Below are positions 36,439 through 46,413 of a DNA stretch of 64,000 nucleotides, piece by piece. The notes under the pieces were generated by a model, which saw only the letters and a program-made list of their open reading frames with translations, ran no database searches and had not been told where the DNA came from. Position 1 is the stretch's first letter, and each line of letters starts with the position of its first letter. The DNA lies in NCBI RefSeq assembly GCF_007004665.1, contig NZ_ML660060.1, positions 62,001-126,000 on the forward strand, written 5' to 3'. The position numbers were made by a program, and so were the translations under genes. Source of the DNA: Denitrobaculum tricleocarpae (GTDB taxonomy: Bacteria > Pseudomonadota > Alphaproteobacteria > Kiloniellales > Kiloniellaceae).

Positions 36439-37174
36439 GCCGCTTCTCGTTCTCGAGGGTCTGCATAAATCCTTCGGCGCTTTGCGGGCGACCGACAACG
36501 TCTCGCTCGATTTGGCGCCGGCTTCGATCCATGCCCTGATCGGGCCGAACGGAGCGGGAAAGTCTACGCTGATCGCGCAGATTGCAGGCTCACTCAAGCC
36601 GACTGCCGGCACCGTCCGCCTTCTGGGACAGGACATCACCGCGCTTTCAGTTCCTAAACGGGCGCAACTGGGTCTGGGCCGAACCTTTCAGGTCTCCTCC
36701 CTCGCCATGGCCTTTTCGGCGCTGCGCAACGTCATGCTGGCCGTGCAGGCCCGGCAGCATGCGACCTTCCGCTTCTGGCACCCGGTGCGGGGCGACCGGT
36801 CATTGATCGATCCGGCCATGGCGCAGCTGGAACGGGTCGGGCTTGCCGAGAGGGCGCATCTGCCGGTCACGGCCTTGTCCCATGGCGAGAGGCGGCAGCT
36901 CGAGTTGGCGGTGGCGCTCGCGCTCGAGCCGAAGGTGCTGCTGCTCGACGAACCCATGGCCGGACTGGGTGGCGAGGATTCGGAGCGTATGACTGAAGTC
37001 TTGACTGGCCTGCGTCAGGACGTGGCCATGCTGCTGGTTGAACACGACATGGATGCGGTTTTCCGGCTTGCCGACAGAATTTCCGTGCTGGTCTATGGCC
37101 GGGTGATTGCATCCGGTTCTGTCGAGGACATCCGGGCTTCGCAAGAAGTCCGCGATGCCTATCTGGGGGAATGA
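36431..37174 (+). CDS. ABC transporter ATP-binding protein (LivG-like)
   Basis: About 247 residues. Walker A is GPNGAGKSTL, the signature is a variant ALSHGERRQLE rather than LSGGQ, and Walker B is LLLDEPMAGLGGED. The SHGE variant is normal for LivG. ATG 36431 lies eight bases inside the end of the LivM-like gene. It supplies energy to the aromatic-acid importer with the LivF-like protein. Confidence 0.92.
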   Translation: MTEPLLVLEGLHKSFGALRATDNVSLDLAPASIHALIGPNGAGKSTLIAQIAGSLKPTAGTVRLLGQDITALSVPKRAQLGLGRTFQVSSLAMAFSALRNVMLAVQARQHATFRFWHPVRGDRSLIDPAMAQLERVGLAERAHLPVTALSHGERRQLELAVALALEPKVLLLDEPMAGLGGEDSERMTEVLTGLRQDVAMLLVEHDMDAVFRLADRISVLVYGRVIASGSVEDIRASQEVRDAYLGE

Positions 37175-37863
37175 GCATGCTGCGCGTTGAAGGCATTGAG
37201 ACCTACTACGGCCCCAGCCAGGCTTTGTTCGGTGTCGATCTCTCCCTGAACGAAGGGGAGATGGTGGCGCTGCTGGGCCGCAACGGAATGGGGAAGACGA
37301 CCACCATCCGTTCGATCTGCCGCCTGACGCCACCCGCCGCCGGGCGCGTTGTCTTCGACGGGCAGGATCTCGACCGTCAGCGGGCCTTCCGGGTTGCGCG
37401 CTTGGGCCTGGGACTGGTGCCGGAAGGACGGCGGGTCTTTGCCAACCTCTCTGTAGAGGAGAACCTGATCGCCACGGCCCGTGACGGCGACTGGAACCTG
37501 CAGCGGATCAACGATCTCTTTCCCCGTCTCGGAGAGCGGGCCGGGCAATCGGCGAGCACGCTCTCGGGCGGTGAACAGCAGATGCTGGCCATTGGCCGGG
37601 CATTGATGACCAATCCGAAGCTGCTCATTCTGGACGAAGCGACCGAAGGCCTGGCACCGCTGATCCGCCAGGAAATCTGGGCTTCGATCAAGATCCTGAA
37701 ACAGCAAGGGCTGTCGATCCTGATCGTGGACAAGAACCTGAAAGACCTTTTGCCGCTTGCATCTTCCTGCGTGGTCCTGGAAAAGGGCCGCTCCGTCTGG
37801 GGCGGTTCCCCCGATGCGCTCGCCGCCGATGCGGAGCTGCAGAACCGCTATTTGGGAGTTTGA
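37171..37863 (+). CDS. ABC transporter ATP-binding protein (LivF-like)
   Basis: A 230-residue ATPase. Walker A GRNGMGKTTTI, signature TLSGGEQQML and Walker B LLILDEATEGLAP mark it as LivF. Its ATGA overlaps the LivG-like stop. Last gene of the importer part of the 2-aminobenzoate operon; the thioesterase gene follows at once. Confidence 0.92.
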   Translation: MSMLRVEGIETYYGPSQALFGVDLSLNEGEMVALLGRNGMGKTTTIRSICRLTPPAAGRVVFDGQDLDRQRAFRVARLGLGLVPEGRRVFANLSVEENLIATARDGDWNLQRINDLFPRLGERAGQSASTLSGGEQQMLAIGRALMTNPKLLILDEATEGLAPLIRQEIWASIKILKQQGLSILIVDKNLKDLLPLASSCVVLEKGRSVWGGSPDALAADAELQNRYLGV

Positions 37864-37865
37864 CC

Positions 37866-38276
37866 TTGCCCGCTTTTGAAACCCGACAGAAGATCATGTT
37901 TCAGCACTGTGACCCGGCGGGCATTGTGTTCTATCCGCGCTATGTGGAGATGTTCAACGCAGTAGTCGAGAGGTGGTTCGAGCAGGGGTTGGAACTTTCC
38001 TTCGCGGAGCTGGTCATGGAGCGCGGAAAGGGTGTGCCGACCGCGCATCTTGAAGTCGCCTTCAAGGCGCCGAGCCGCCTGGGTGAAGTCCTCGATCTCT
38101 CCCTGGTGGTGACGAAACTCGGCGCGAGCAGCGTGACCTGCGCCATAGAGGCGCGATGCGGAGACGAAATGCGCATCGGTGGAACCGTCACCCTTGTGCA
38201 TATCGACGGCGCGCGCATGAAGTCGGAGCCCTGGCCGGGCGATTTGCGCACGAAAATTGAAAACTATCTCATTTAA
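37866..38276 (+). CDS. 4-Hydroxybenzoyl-CoA-type thioesterase
   Basis: A hot-dog thioesterase of about 136 residues. The segment FQHCDPAGIVFYPRYVEMFN near 12-31 contains the catalytic Asp of the 4HBT family. TTG 37866 is preferred because GGGAG (37854-37858) is seven bases before it; TTG 37860, overlapping the previous stop, is the other option. It may free CoA from stalled aromatic or ring-opened CoA esters. A similar thioesterase occurs in Azoarcus 2-aminobenzoate clusters. Confidence 0.85.
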   Translation: MPAFETRQKIMFQHCDPAGIVFYPRYVEMFNAVVERWFEQGLELSFAELVMERGKGVPTAHLEVAFKAPSRLGEVLDLSLVVTKLGASSVTCAIEARCGDEMRIGGTVTLVHIDGARMKSEPWPGDLRTKIENYLI

Positions 38277-38311
38277 CCTTCCGTTCCATTCGGATACCCA
38301 CAGGTACAGCC

Positions 38312-38707
38312 ATGCATGAAGTCCTTCACCCAGAGAACTGGAAAACGCCAAGCGGTTACGCCAACGGCGTCGCGGCCAGCGGGCGCACGATCTTTGTCGG
38401 CGGACAGGTCGGCTGGAACGGGGATCAGGTCTTCGAGTCCGACGATTTCGTGGAGCAGTTCAGGCAGGTCCTGCGCAACATTCTCGCCATCCTGCAGGAA
38501 GCCGAGGCCGGGCCGGAACATCTGGTGCGGCTGACCTGGTACATCACGGACAAACGCGAGTATCTCTCGCGCTTGCGCGAAACCGGCGCCGCCTATCGTG
38601 AGGTCTTCGGCAGAAATTTTCCGGCCATGGCGGTGGTTCAGGTGACCGCTTTAATGGAAGACCGGGCCAAGGTTGAGATCGAAGCGACAGCGGTGATCCC
38701 GGAGTAG
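38312..38707 (+). CDS. RidA family protein (YjgF/2-aminomuconate deaminase-like)
   Basis: A 131-residue RidA-fold protein (SGRTIFVGGQVGWNGD near 23-38, LVRLTWYITDKREYL near 72-86). RidA proteins hydrolyse enamine/imine intermediates; the usual Arg position corresponds to R92-R101 near LRETGAAYREVFG. In this operon it may remove the amino group from the reduced aminocyclohexene-carboxyl-CoA or its ring-opened form, which otherwise needs a nitrogen-release step. Last gene of the operon; it converges on the M20 peptidase gene with a single base between. Confidence 0.87.
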   Translation: MHEVLHPENWKTPSGYANGVAASGRTIFVGGQVGWNGDQVFESDDFVEQFRQVLRNILAILQEAEAGPEHLVRLTWYITDKREYLSRLRETGAAYREVFGRNFPAMAVVQVTALMEDRAKVEIEATAVIPE

Positions 38708-38708
38708 G

Positions 38709-39893
38709 CTACCGAACGTCTCCCATGCGCAGGATCGTGAGTGCGAGCGCCTGGGCGCGCGGGACAATACTGTCGACTTCCAGGTACTCTTCGGGGCTGT
38801 GGACCTTGCCGCCGACCGGACCCAGACCGCAGATTGTCGGGGCGCCGAGCACCGATGCCAGACCGGAATCCGCGCAGCCGCCGGAGAATTCGCCTTCCAT
38901 GGTCAGGCCGACATCGCGCCCGCTGGCGAGGTAGTTCTCTATCAGGCGTTCGCCTTCGGCGGATTGCGTGAGCGGATGGAACTCTCCCAGGATCGTCAGA
39001 TGCGAAGAGGTGCCTGTGAGCGTGTTCTTGTCGGCGATCTCGGTGATGGCTTCGACGATCTCCTCGCGCCGCGCCGGGTCTTTGTAGCGCAGGTCGATAT
39101 CGCATGAGGCGGAGGGGGCCACGGTATTGACCGACTGGCCACCCGAGATCAGCCCGACGTTGAGGGTATGACCTGCTTCGTAGTCGGTCAGGGCGTGCCA
39201 GGCCTGGATCTTGCGCGCCAGTTCCTCGATGGCGCTGACCCCGTCCTGATGGTTGGCGCCGGAGTGGGCCGCCTTGCCGATGACCTCGCAGCGGAAAAAG
39301 ATCCCGCCCTTGCGGCCCGTCACGATATTGCCGGTCGGACGGCCGGGCTCCGAATTGAAGACGGCACGGGCTTTGCCGGCTTCAGCTTTGATGACGGCCT
39401 TGGACTCAGGCGAGCCGATTTCCTCGTCACCGGTGAAAAGTGCGATCAAGGGTGCAGGCGCACCGCCGAGTTTCGAAAAGGCAGACAGGATAAAGGCATT
39501 TATCACCAGTCCACCCTTCATGTCGGCCACGCCCGGACCATAGGCGATGCCGTCCTTGATCGTGAAAGGGCGGCGCTCGGTCTCGCCTTTGGGAAAGACC
39601 GTGTCCCGATGTCCCATCAGCAGAATCGGCTGATTGCTGCCGATGCCGTCTGTGGGCAGGGTCGCGCGGACCGCGTCGCCATAGCCTTCCAGCGGCAGGA
39701 TATCGCAGGCGATGCCCTCGCGTGCGAAGAAGGCGGCGATGGCGGCACCAGCCGCGTCAACGCCCGGCTTGTCGTAACTGCCGCTGTCGATGTTCACGAG
39801 CTCTTCCAGAAAGGCAAGCATCTCACCTTCGCGCTCTGCGAGCCAATCCGTCAACGCGGCTTCCTGCGCCGTTTTTGTCGCAATCTTCGTCAA
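38709..39893 (-). CDS. M20 family metallopeptidase (carboxypeptidase G2-like)
   Basis: A 394-residue zinc peptidase. Metal-site motifs are LMGHRDTVFP (His), VADMKGG (bridging Asp) and FTGDEEIGSPE (catalytic Glu pair), in the CPG2 (glutamate carboxypeptidase) subgroup. No export signal is seen. It probably removes a C-terminal amino acid, often Glu, from an imported compound. It is the last gene of a long minus-strand operon containing a peptide importer, an amidase and a gamma-glutamyltransferase. Confidence 0.9.
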   Translation of the reverse strand: MTKIATKTAQEAALTDWLAEREGEMLAFLEELVNIDSGSYDKPGVDAAGAAIAAFFAREGIACDILPLEGYGDAVRATLPTDGIGSNQPILLMGHRDTVFPKGETERRPFTIKDGIAYGPGVADMKGGLVINAFILSAFSKLGGAPAPLIALFTGDEEIGSPESKAVIKAEAGKARAVFNSEPGRPTGNIVTGRKGGIFFRCEVIGKAAHSGANHQDGVSAIEELARKIQAWHALTDYEAGHTLNVGLISGGQSVNTVAPSASCDIDLRYKDPARREEIVEAITEIADKNTLTGTSSHLTILGEFHPLTQSAEGERLIENYLASGRDVGLTMEGEFSGGCADSGLASVLGAPTICGLGPVGGKVHSPEEYLEVDSIVPRAQALALTILRMGDVR

Positions 39894-39902
39894 AGTCTTT
39901 TC

Positions 39903-41513
39903 CTAAACTGAGAGGGCGATACCGTCGCGCGCGGGATCCGCGCCGCCATCCCAGCCGGCGGCGGTTTTGCGCAGAGCGTGGACCCCGGCGAAGTGGTAGC
40001 CGAGGGGAGAGCGCCGTACCGCGTAACCCTGCGCCTTGAGCGCGCTTTCGGTTCGGCGCGTGATACGGTTAGTGATGTCGATGGTGTCTGAAGTCGTGCA
40101 AAAGCGCGGGGCGGAGACGGCTTCCTGGGCGTTCATACCGAAATCGACGACATTCAAGATCGCCTGGAGCACGCCCATGGTGATGTAGGTGCCGCCCGGC
40201 GCACCGACCACGAAGAAAGGCTCGTCATCCCTGAAGACCATGGTGGGCGCCATGGCGGTGAAGCGCGACTTGCCGGGAGCGAGCGAGCCGGTACGGCCGG
40301 GCCGCGGGTCGAAGACCGACATGCAACCGTTGTACATGAAGCCAAGTCCGGGTGTGACAACGCCCGAGGGCATTCCCAGCGAGTGGGTCATGGCGACGCA
40401 GTTGCCGTGTTCGTCGGCGACAGAGATGTGTGTGGTGTCTTTTGACTCCTTGGCGCCGCTGTTCAGGCGAGGCACAGATGTCTTTGCGCCGGAACGGATA
40501 CGCCCCGCCATCTCCGCCGCGTAGGTTTTCGAGTTCAGCCGCTCCATCGGGATATCGACGAAATTCGGGTCGCCTACCGACTGGTCCTTGTCGACGGTCG
40601 CGATCTTCATGGCTTCGGAAACGGTGGCGATATATTCGGGTGTGTTGTGTCCCATGGCCGCGAGATCGAAGTTCTCGAGGATGTTCAACATCTCCAGGAC
40701 CATCACGCCGCCGCCGGGTGGGTTGTTGGTGGCGATCCGATGGCCGCGATAATCTCCCCAAAGCGGTGCGGCCTCGTTGACCGAAACGGACTGCAGATCC
40801 TCACGGGTCAGATAACCTCCGTTGGCCTCCATGTCGGCAATGATCCGCTCGGCGACGGAACCCCGGTAAAAGGATTCGACACCTTCTGAAGCAATCTGGC
40901 GGTAGGTCGCTGCCAGATCCGGGTTCTTGAGGATTTCGCCCGGTTTGCGAAGACTTCCGTCATCCTTCTGGTAGATACGCCGTGCCTCGGCGAGCCTGGT
41001 AACCCGATCTCTGTGCGGCGCCCGCCCGCCACCCTCGACCAGATTCCAGAAGTAGCTGACATGGGGGCGGACCATAAAACCCTCTTCCGCATAGCTGATA
41101 GCCGGCTGCATAAGATCACTGAGGGTCATGGTTCCGAAGCGGGTCAAAGCCTCGTCGTAGGCCTTGAGGCTCATGGGTGTCGTGATGGCGCCGTAACCCA
41201 CGTCATTGAGATGGTCTTCCAGGATGAAACCAAAGCCATCCTCGGCCTCGCTCAGGATTCGATCTTCCCACATGTCAGGCGTCACCTTGGAGGGTGCGCG
41301 GCCATGAAAATCCAGACAGCTATGCACCTTTGGTTCAGGCAGATAGAGCTGCATCGATCCGAAGCCCGCGATGCCGCACATCTGAGGATCGACCACGGTT
41401 TGCACCAGCGCGGTTGCAATCGCGGCATCGACGGCGTTTCCGCCCTTTTCCAGAGCCTCGATACCGGCTTCGACCGCTTCGGGTTGCGGGGCGCTGACGA
41501 TGCCGTGGGTCAC
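39903..41513 (-). CDS. ggt: Gamma-glutamyltransferase family protein, no signal peptide
   Basis: A 536-residue Ntn-hydrolase precursor. The autoprocessing nucleophile is T360 in KDTTHISVADEHGN, giving a large and a small chain; GDPNFVDIP and NNPPGGGVMVLEML are further family marks. Typical GGT proteins are exported, but this one starts MTHGIVSAPQPEAVEAG with no signal, so it acts in the cytosol. Close relatives include cephalosporin acylases and cytosolic GGT-like hydrolases, so the substrate may be another gamma-glutamyl or acyl amide. It lies between an M20 peptidase and an amidase gene. Confidence 0.88.
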   Translation of the reverse strand: MTHGIVSAPQPEAVEAGIEALEKGGNAVDAAIATALVQTVVDPQMCGIAGFGSMQLYLPEPKVHSCLDFHGRAPSKVTPDMWEDRILSEAEDGFGFILEDHLNDVGYGAITTPMSLKAYDEALTRFGTMTLSDLMQPAISYAEEGFMVRPHVSYFWNLVEGGGRAPHRDRVTRLAEARRIYQKDDGSLRKPGEILKNPDLAATYRQIASEGVESFYRGSVAERIIADMEANGGYLTREDLQSVSVNEAAPLWGDYRGHRIATNNPPGGGVMVLEMLNILENFDLAAMGHNTPEYIATVSEAMKIATVDKDQSVGDPNFVDIPMERLNSKTYAAEMAGRIRSGAKTSVPRLNSGAKESKDTTHISVADEHGNCVAMTHSLGMPSGVVTPGLGFMYNGCMSVFDPRPGRTGSLAPGKSRFTAMAPTMVFRDDEPFFVVGAPGGTYITMGVLQAILNVVDFGMNAQEAVSAPRFCTTSDTIDITNRITRRTESALKAQGYAVRRSPLGYHFAGVHALRKTAAGWDGGADPARDGIALSV

Positions 41514-41523
41514 TCGGGCCTCC

Positions 41524-42951
41524 TTACAGTCGTGACAGATCCGGGGTCGGACGGCGCGTGTCGGGATGCTGGGCCAGCACCTGTTCGAGGCTCTGCGCGA
41601 CCTGCAGCACCAGTTCGTCCGAGCCGTTGGGGCCGACGATCTGAATGCCGAAAGGCATGCCTTGATGGTCCAGACCGCAGGGCAGAACGCAGGCAGCCGG
41701 CAACGCCATGGTCAAGCCGTAGGTAATCGCTAGCCAGCGCATGTAGGTTGGCATGGCCTCGCCGTTGATTTCCTCAATGAAAAGCTGTGAATGGGGGAAG
41801 GGAGAGACCGAGGCCGCCGGGCAGATCAGGATGTCGGCGTCCTCGAAAAAGCGGTCGAACTCATAGTAGATCTTGGTTTGGACATTGTGCGCCCAGGCCA
41901 CGTCCGGGAGCGAATAGGCCATCCCACGCTCGGTATTATCGATGACGTTGGGACCCAGCAGATCGCGATGCTTCTCGAGGCGTTCCCGATGGGCGCCGAC
42001 AAAATTCACGCCGCGCAGGATTTCAAAGCACTCATGGACATCGGTCAGGTCGGGATTCCGTTCGTATGCCTCTGCGAAGACACCGCCAAAGGCCTCGGCG
42101 CGGGCTTTGAAGGTTGCGCTGATTGCGTTGTCGACTGGCGCGCAGCCGAGATCGGCGGAGAGCGCCACGCGCACCGACCCAAGATCGACGCCCGACAGGC
42201 TTTCCGGCATCCGAAGGCCATCATCGCTGGAGAAGGGGTCGCGCTTGTCGCTGTCGAGCTGCGCCAGGAGCAGCAGGTAAGTGTCGGCGACCGTCCGGCC
42301 CATGGGCCCCAGCACCGCGAAGGGGTTGAGTGAGACCGGCCGCCCGGTCGCGGGCACCAGGCCGGGCGATGGGCGATAACCTGTGATGCCGCAGAAGGCG
42401 GCGGGCGTGCGCAGGCTGCCGCCGTAGTCCGAGCCTGTTGCCAGCGGCACCATGCCGGCGGCCAGGGCAGCGGCGGAACCGCCAGAGGACCCTGCGCAGG
42501 TCTTGACCGGATCAAAGGGGTTGCCGGTGGGCCCGTAGACTTTATTGGTGGTGTTGGCGCCCGCGCCGAATTCCGGCGTGTTGGTCTTGCCCAGAATATT
42601 AGCGCCCGCCGCGCGGACATTGCCAACCATGTCTCCATCTTCGTCAGGCACGTGGTTTTCGTATATCAGGGACCCCCAGGTGGTGCGCAGACCCGCCGTG
42701 GCGTCCAGATCCTTGATCCCGACGGGCAGCCCGTGCAGCAGGCCAAGGTCTTCCCCCGCCATGACGGCATCTTCAGCCGCTTTGGCCTCTGTCTTCGCGG
42801 TATCGACGTCCATGGCAACCACGGCATTGATGGCCCCGTTGGTCTTTTCGATCCGGGTGAGGCAGCTCTCCAGCAACTCGACGGGCGAGAGTTGCTTGTT
42901 GCCGATCATTTGCCGTGCTTCGACGGCGGAGAGGTCGCAGGCTTCAGTCAT
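41524..42951 (-). CDS. Amidase signature family protein
   Basis: A 475-residue amidase. The Ser-Ser-Lys triad is visible: Lys in GLPVGIKDLD, the Ser-rich loop KTCAGSSGGSAAAL and the nucleophile Ser in GSDYGGSLRTPA. It hydrolyses an unknown amide in the cytosol. The frame ends 11 bases before the gamma-glutamyltransferase start and forms one operon with the peptide importer. GatA is unlikely because gatB and gatC are absent and the setting is catabolic. Confidence 0.9.
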   Translation of the reverse strand: MTEACDLSAVEARQMIGNKQLSPVELLESCLTRIEKTNGAINAVVAMDVDTAKTEAKAAEDAVMAGEDLGLLHGLPVGIKDLDATAGLRTTWGSLIYENHVPDEDGDMVGNVRAAGANILGKTNTPEFGAGANTTNKVYGPTGNPFDPVKTCAGSSGGSAAALAAGMVPLATGSDYGGSLRTPAAFCGITGYRPSPGLVPATGRPVSLNPFAVLGPMGRTVADTYLLLLAQLDSDKRDPFSSDDGLRMPESLSGVDLGSVRVALSADLGCAPVDNAISATFKARAEAFGGVFAEAYERNPDLTDVHECFEILRGVNFVGAHRERLEKHRDLLGPNVIDNTERGMAYSLPDVAWAHNVQTKIYYEFDRFFEDADILICPAASVSPFPHSQLFIEEINGEAMPTYMRWLAITYGLTMALPAACVLPCGLDHQGMPFGIQIVGPNGSDELVLQVAQSLEQVLAQHPDTRRPTPDLSRL

Positions 42952-42996
42952 GTCTTCTCATTCTTGTCTAATGGGGAAGGGTGGCTTTTGCAGGCT

Positions 42997-44412
42997 CTAG
43001 GCCGCTTTGGGTGTCGCGCCTTCTCCAAGATCCCAGTAGATTCCCGCCATGACCGGTAATGCGGTGCGGGTGATGGACATGAGGATATGCTCGTTGGGCG
43101 CATGCTGCGAGCAGGCGCCGTAGGAGTGGGGGATCCAGATCGCCGGCAGGCCGAGCAGGTCGGTGAAGAGATCGTTGCAGATGGAGCCGCCCATGCTCGG
43201 GATGACAGCCGGGGCTTCCCCCATGGAGCGGGTCATGGAGTCCCGGGTCCAGGTTACCCAGGGATGATCCGGTTCGGTCCGCGATGCACCAAATCCCCCA
43301 GAGTTTGCCTCGGGCGGCCCACTGACCTCGACATGTGAAAAGCCGTGCGCATCCAGGTGACGGCGCAGGGCCGGCAGGATCTGGCTGGTGTCCGTGCCCG
43401 CGAAGTAGCGCAGTTGGCAGTGTGCCCTGGCGCGCGGCGGGATGGCGTTTACCGGGTTTGCCGGATTGCCCGACGTCATGGCCAGGACCGCGAAAGAGTT
43501 GGAGCTATAGACCCGCTCCGCCGGGGTCAGGCCGGGCTGTCCCCAATCCGGATCGATGGTTGGTGCGTCCGGTCCGGCGTCTATGGTGAGACCCTGTAGC
43601 GCTTCCCGGACGGCGGGTGGTGTCGCGGGCGGCATCCATTCCGGGATTCTGATTTCGCCCTTGGGGCCGGTGATGGAGGCAAGAGCATGTGCGAGGATGA
43701 TCGAGGGATCGGCAATCAGTCCGCCCCAGTTTCCGGAGTGGTGTGCGCCCTCGCGCAGATCGAGGGAGAGGTCGAAGTTCTCCGCACCCCGGGCCCCGAG
43801 GGTCAGGGTTGGACGCTCGGCCTGGGCACGGGGGCCGTCAGAGGCAATGAAGACATCGGCTTTGAAGTCGTCTAGATGCGCTTCCAGGATTTCACGTACA
43901 CCGTTCGAGCCGGCTTCTTCGCCCATCTCGATCATGAACTTGGCGTTGAAGCCGAGCTTGCCGCGTTCCTCGAGCACGCAGCGGATGGCGGCGATATTGA
44001 TGGTGTGTTGTGCCTTGTTGTCGGCGGTGCCGCGGCCATAGAGTTTGTCGCCGTCACGGGCGATCTCCCAGGGGCCCTTGCCTTTGGTCCATTGCTGTTC
44101 CAGTCCTCGGATTACGTCGCCGTGGCCATAGCCCAAAACGGTTGGGAGATCGTCGCCTTCGTGACGAGTTGCAAGTAGCATTGGGCCGAGCCCCTCGATC
44201 GGGTTCTCATACTTTTTGCAAGCGAACCCCATGGCCTCGAAGGTGGGGATCATCTCCGCATCGACATAACGGTGCAATTCCGGCAGGCTCTCGCGCTTCT
44301 GGCTTTCGGTGCGGATGGCCACACGGCGCTGCAGCTCCGTTTCGAAGTCACCGCCGTCAAGATAGTCCAGTACCCGTGCGACTGCCGCTTCGCGTCCATT
44401 CGGCGTGCTCAT
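42997..44412 (-). CDS. M20 family metallopeptidase
   Basis: A 471-residue peptidase of the M20/dipeptidase branch. Metal motifs: VLGYGHGDVI (His), YGRGTADNKAQH (Asp) and IEMGEEAGSNG (Glu pair); a dimerisation domain follows near 205-330. The ATG overlaps the ATPase stop by four bases (ATGA), so it belongs to the importer operon. It probably cleaves a dipeptide or N-substituted amino acid brought in by the transporter. Confidence 0.9.
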   Translation of the reverse strand: MSTPNGREAAVARVLDYLDGGDFETELQRRVAIRTESQKRESLPELHRYVDAEMIPTFEAMGFACKKYENPIEGLGPMLLATRHEGDDLPTVLGYGHGDVIRGLEQQWTKGKGPWEIARDGDKLYGRGTADNKAQHTINIAAIRCVLEERGKLGFNAKFMIEMGEEAGSNGVREILEAHLDDFKADVFIASDGPRAQAERPTLTLGARGAENFDLSLDLREGAHHSGNWGGLIADPSIILAHALASITGPKGEIRIPEWMPPATPPAVREALQGLTIDAGPDAPTIDPDWGQPGLTPAERVYSSNSFAVLAMTSGNPANPVNAIPPRARAHCQLRYFAGTDTSQILPALRRHLDAHGFSHVEVSGPPEANSGGFGASRTEPDHPWVTWTRDSMTRSMGEAPAVIPSMGGSICNDLFTDLLGLPAIWIPHSYGACSQHAPNEHILMSITRTALPVMAGIYWDLGEGATPKAA

Positions 44413-45388
44413 GACGTTATCCTCATTTTACCTTTGTTTTCCTCATAGAGACTACATTCGACGTGTCCGCTCTCCGTTGGGATCGGACTGGGCGCTTGCT
44501 GCGCACACTGCGGCAGCATTTTGGTGCAGCGCGGGTGAAAGCTGCAGCCGCTGGGCATGTCCAGTGGGTTCGGATAGGCGGCGCCAAGGTGTGTGTCGGG
44601 CACGCCGAGGCTCGGATCCGGCGTGAGAACGGATCCCAGAAGCGCTTCGGTATAAGGGTGCCGCGGGCTGTTGTAGACGCTCTCGGCCTCGCCTTCTTCA
44701 ACGATCCGGCCCAGGTACATGACGGCGATGCGTGTCGCCATGTGTTCGACCACGGCCAGGTTATGGCTGATCATCAGGTAGGTCAGGCCCAGTTCCTGCC
44801 GGAGGTCCTGCAAGAGGTTCAGGATTTGGGATTGCACCGAGACGTCCAGGGCCGATGTGGGCTCGTCGCAGATCACGACGCGCGGCCGGTTGATCAACGC
44901 CCGGGCAATCGCCACGCGCTGCCGCTGGCCACCGGAAAGCTGGCTCGGGAAGTTGTTGTAGACCCGGCGGGGCAGGCCGACCAGTTCCATGATCTCCTCG
45001 GCCCGCTGCCGCCAGCTTGCCGGATCCTTGTCGCCCTGAACCTGCAGCGGCAAGGTGATGATACTGCCGATCGATTTGCGGGGGTTGAGCGAGGAGTAGG
45101 GATCCTGGAAGATCGGCTGCACGATCCGCGCGACCTCGAGATGGCTCAGCGAGGCGAGAGGCTGGCCATCGAGCTCGAGTGTGCCGGCGCTTGGGGGCAG
45201 CAAACCCAGAAGCATCTTGGCTAAGGTGGTTTTGCCGCAGCCGGATTCTCCCACCAGCGCCAGGACTTCGCCGCGGTGGAGTTTCAGATTGACACCGTTG
45301 ACCGCATGCAAGGGGCGCTTCGCGCGCATGAAGCCCTGAGAGATCATAAAGCTGCGCGAGATGTCGCGGGCGTCGAGAACGACTTCGT

Positions 45389-45392
<4 letters not shown>
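44409..45392 (-). CDS. Dipeptide/oligopeptide ABC transporter ATP-binding protein (DppF-like, second system)
   Basis: A 327-residue ATPase with Walker [11 protein letters not shown], signature LSGGQRQRV, Walker [13 protein letters not shown] and the C-terminal [15 protein letters not shown] Cys region. It overlaps both neighbours by four bases, as in a tight operon. It pairs with the DppD-like ATPase encoded just upstream on the minus strand. Confidence 0.93.
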
Positions 45393-46402
<1,010 letters not shown>

Positions 46403-46413
46403 TCCGGCCCGCC

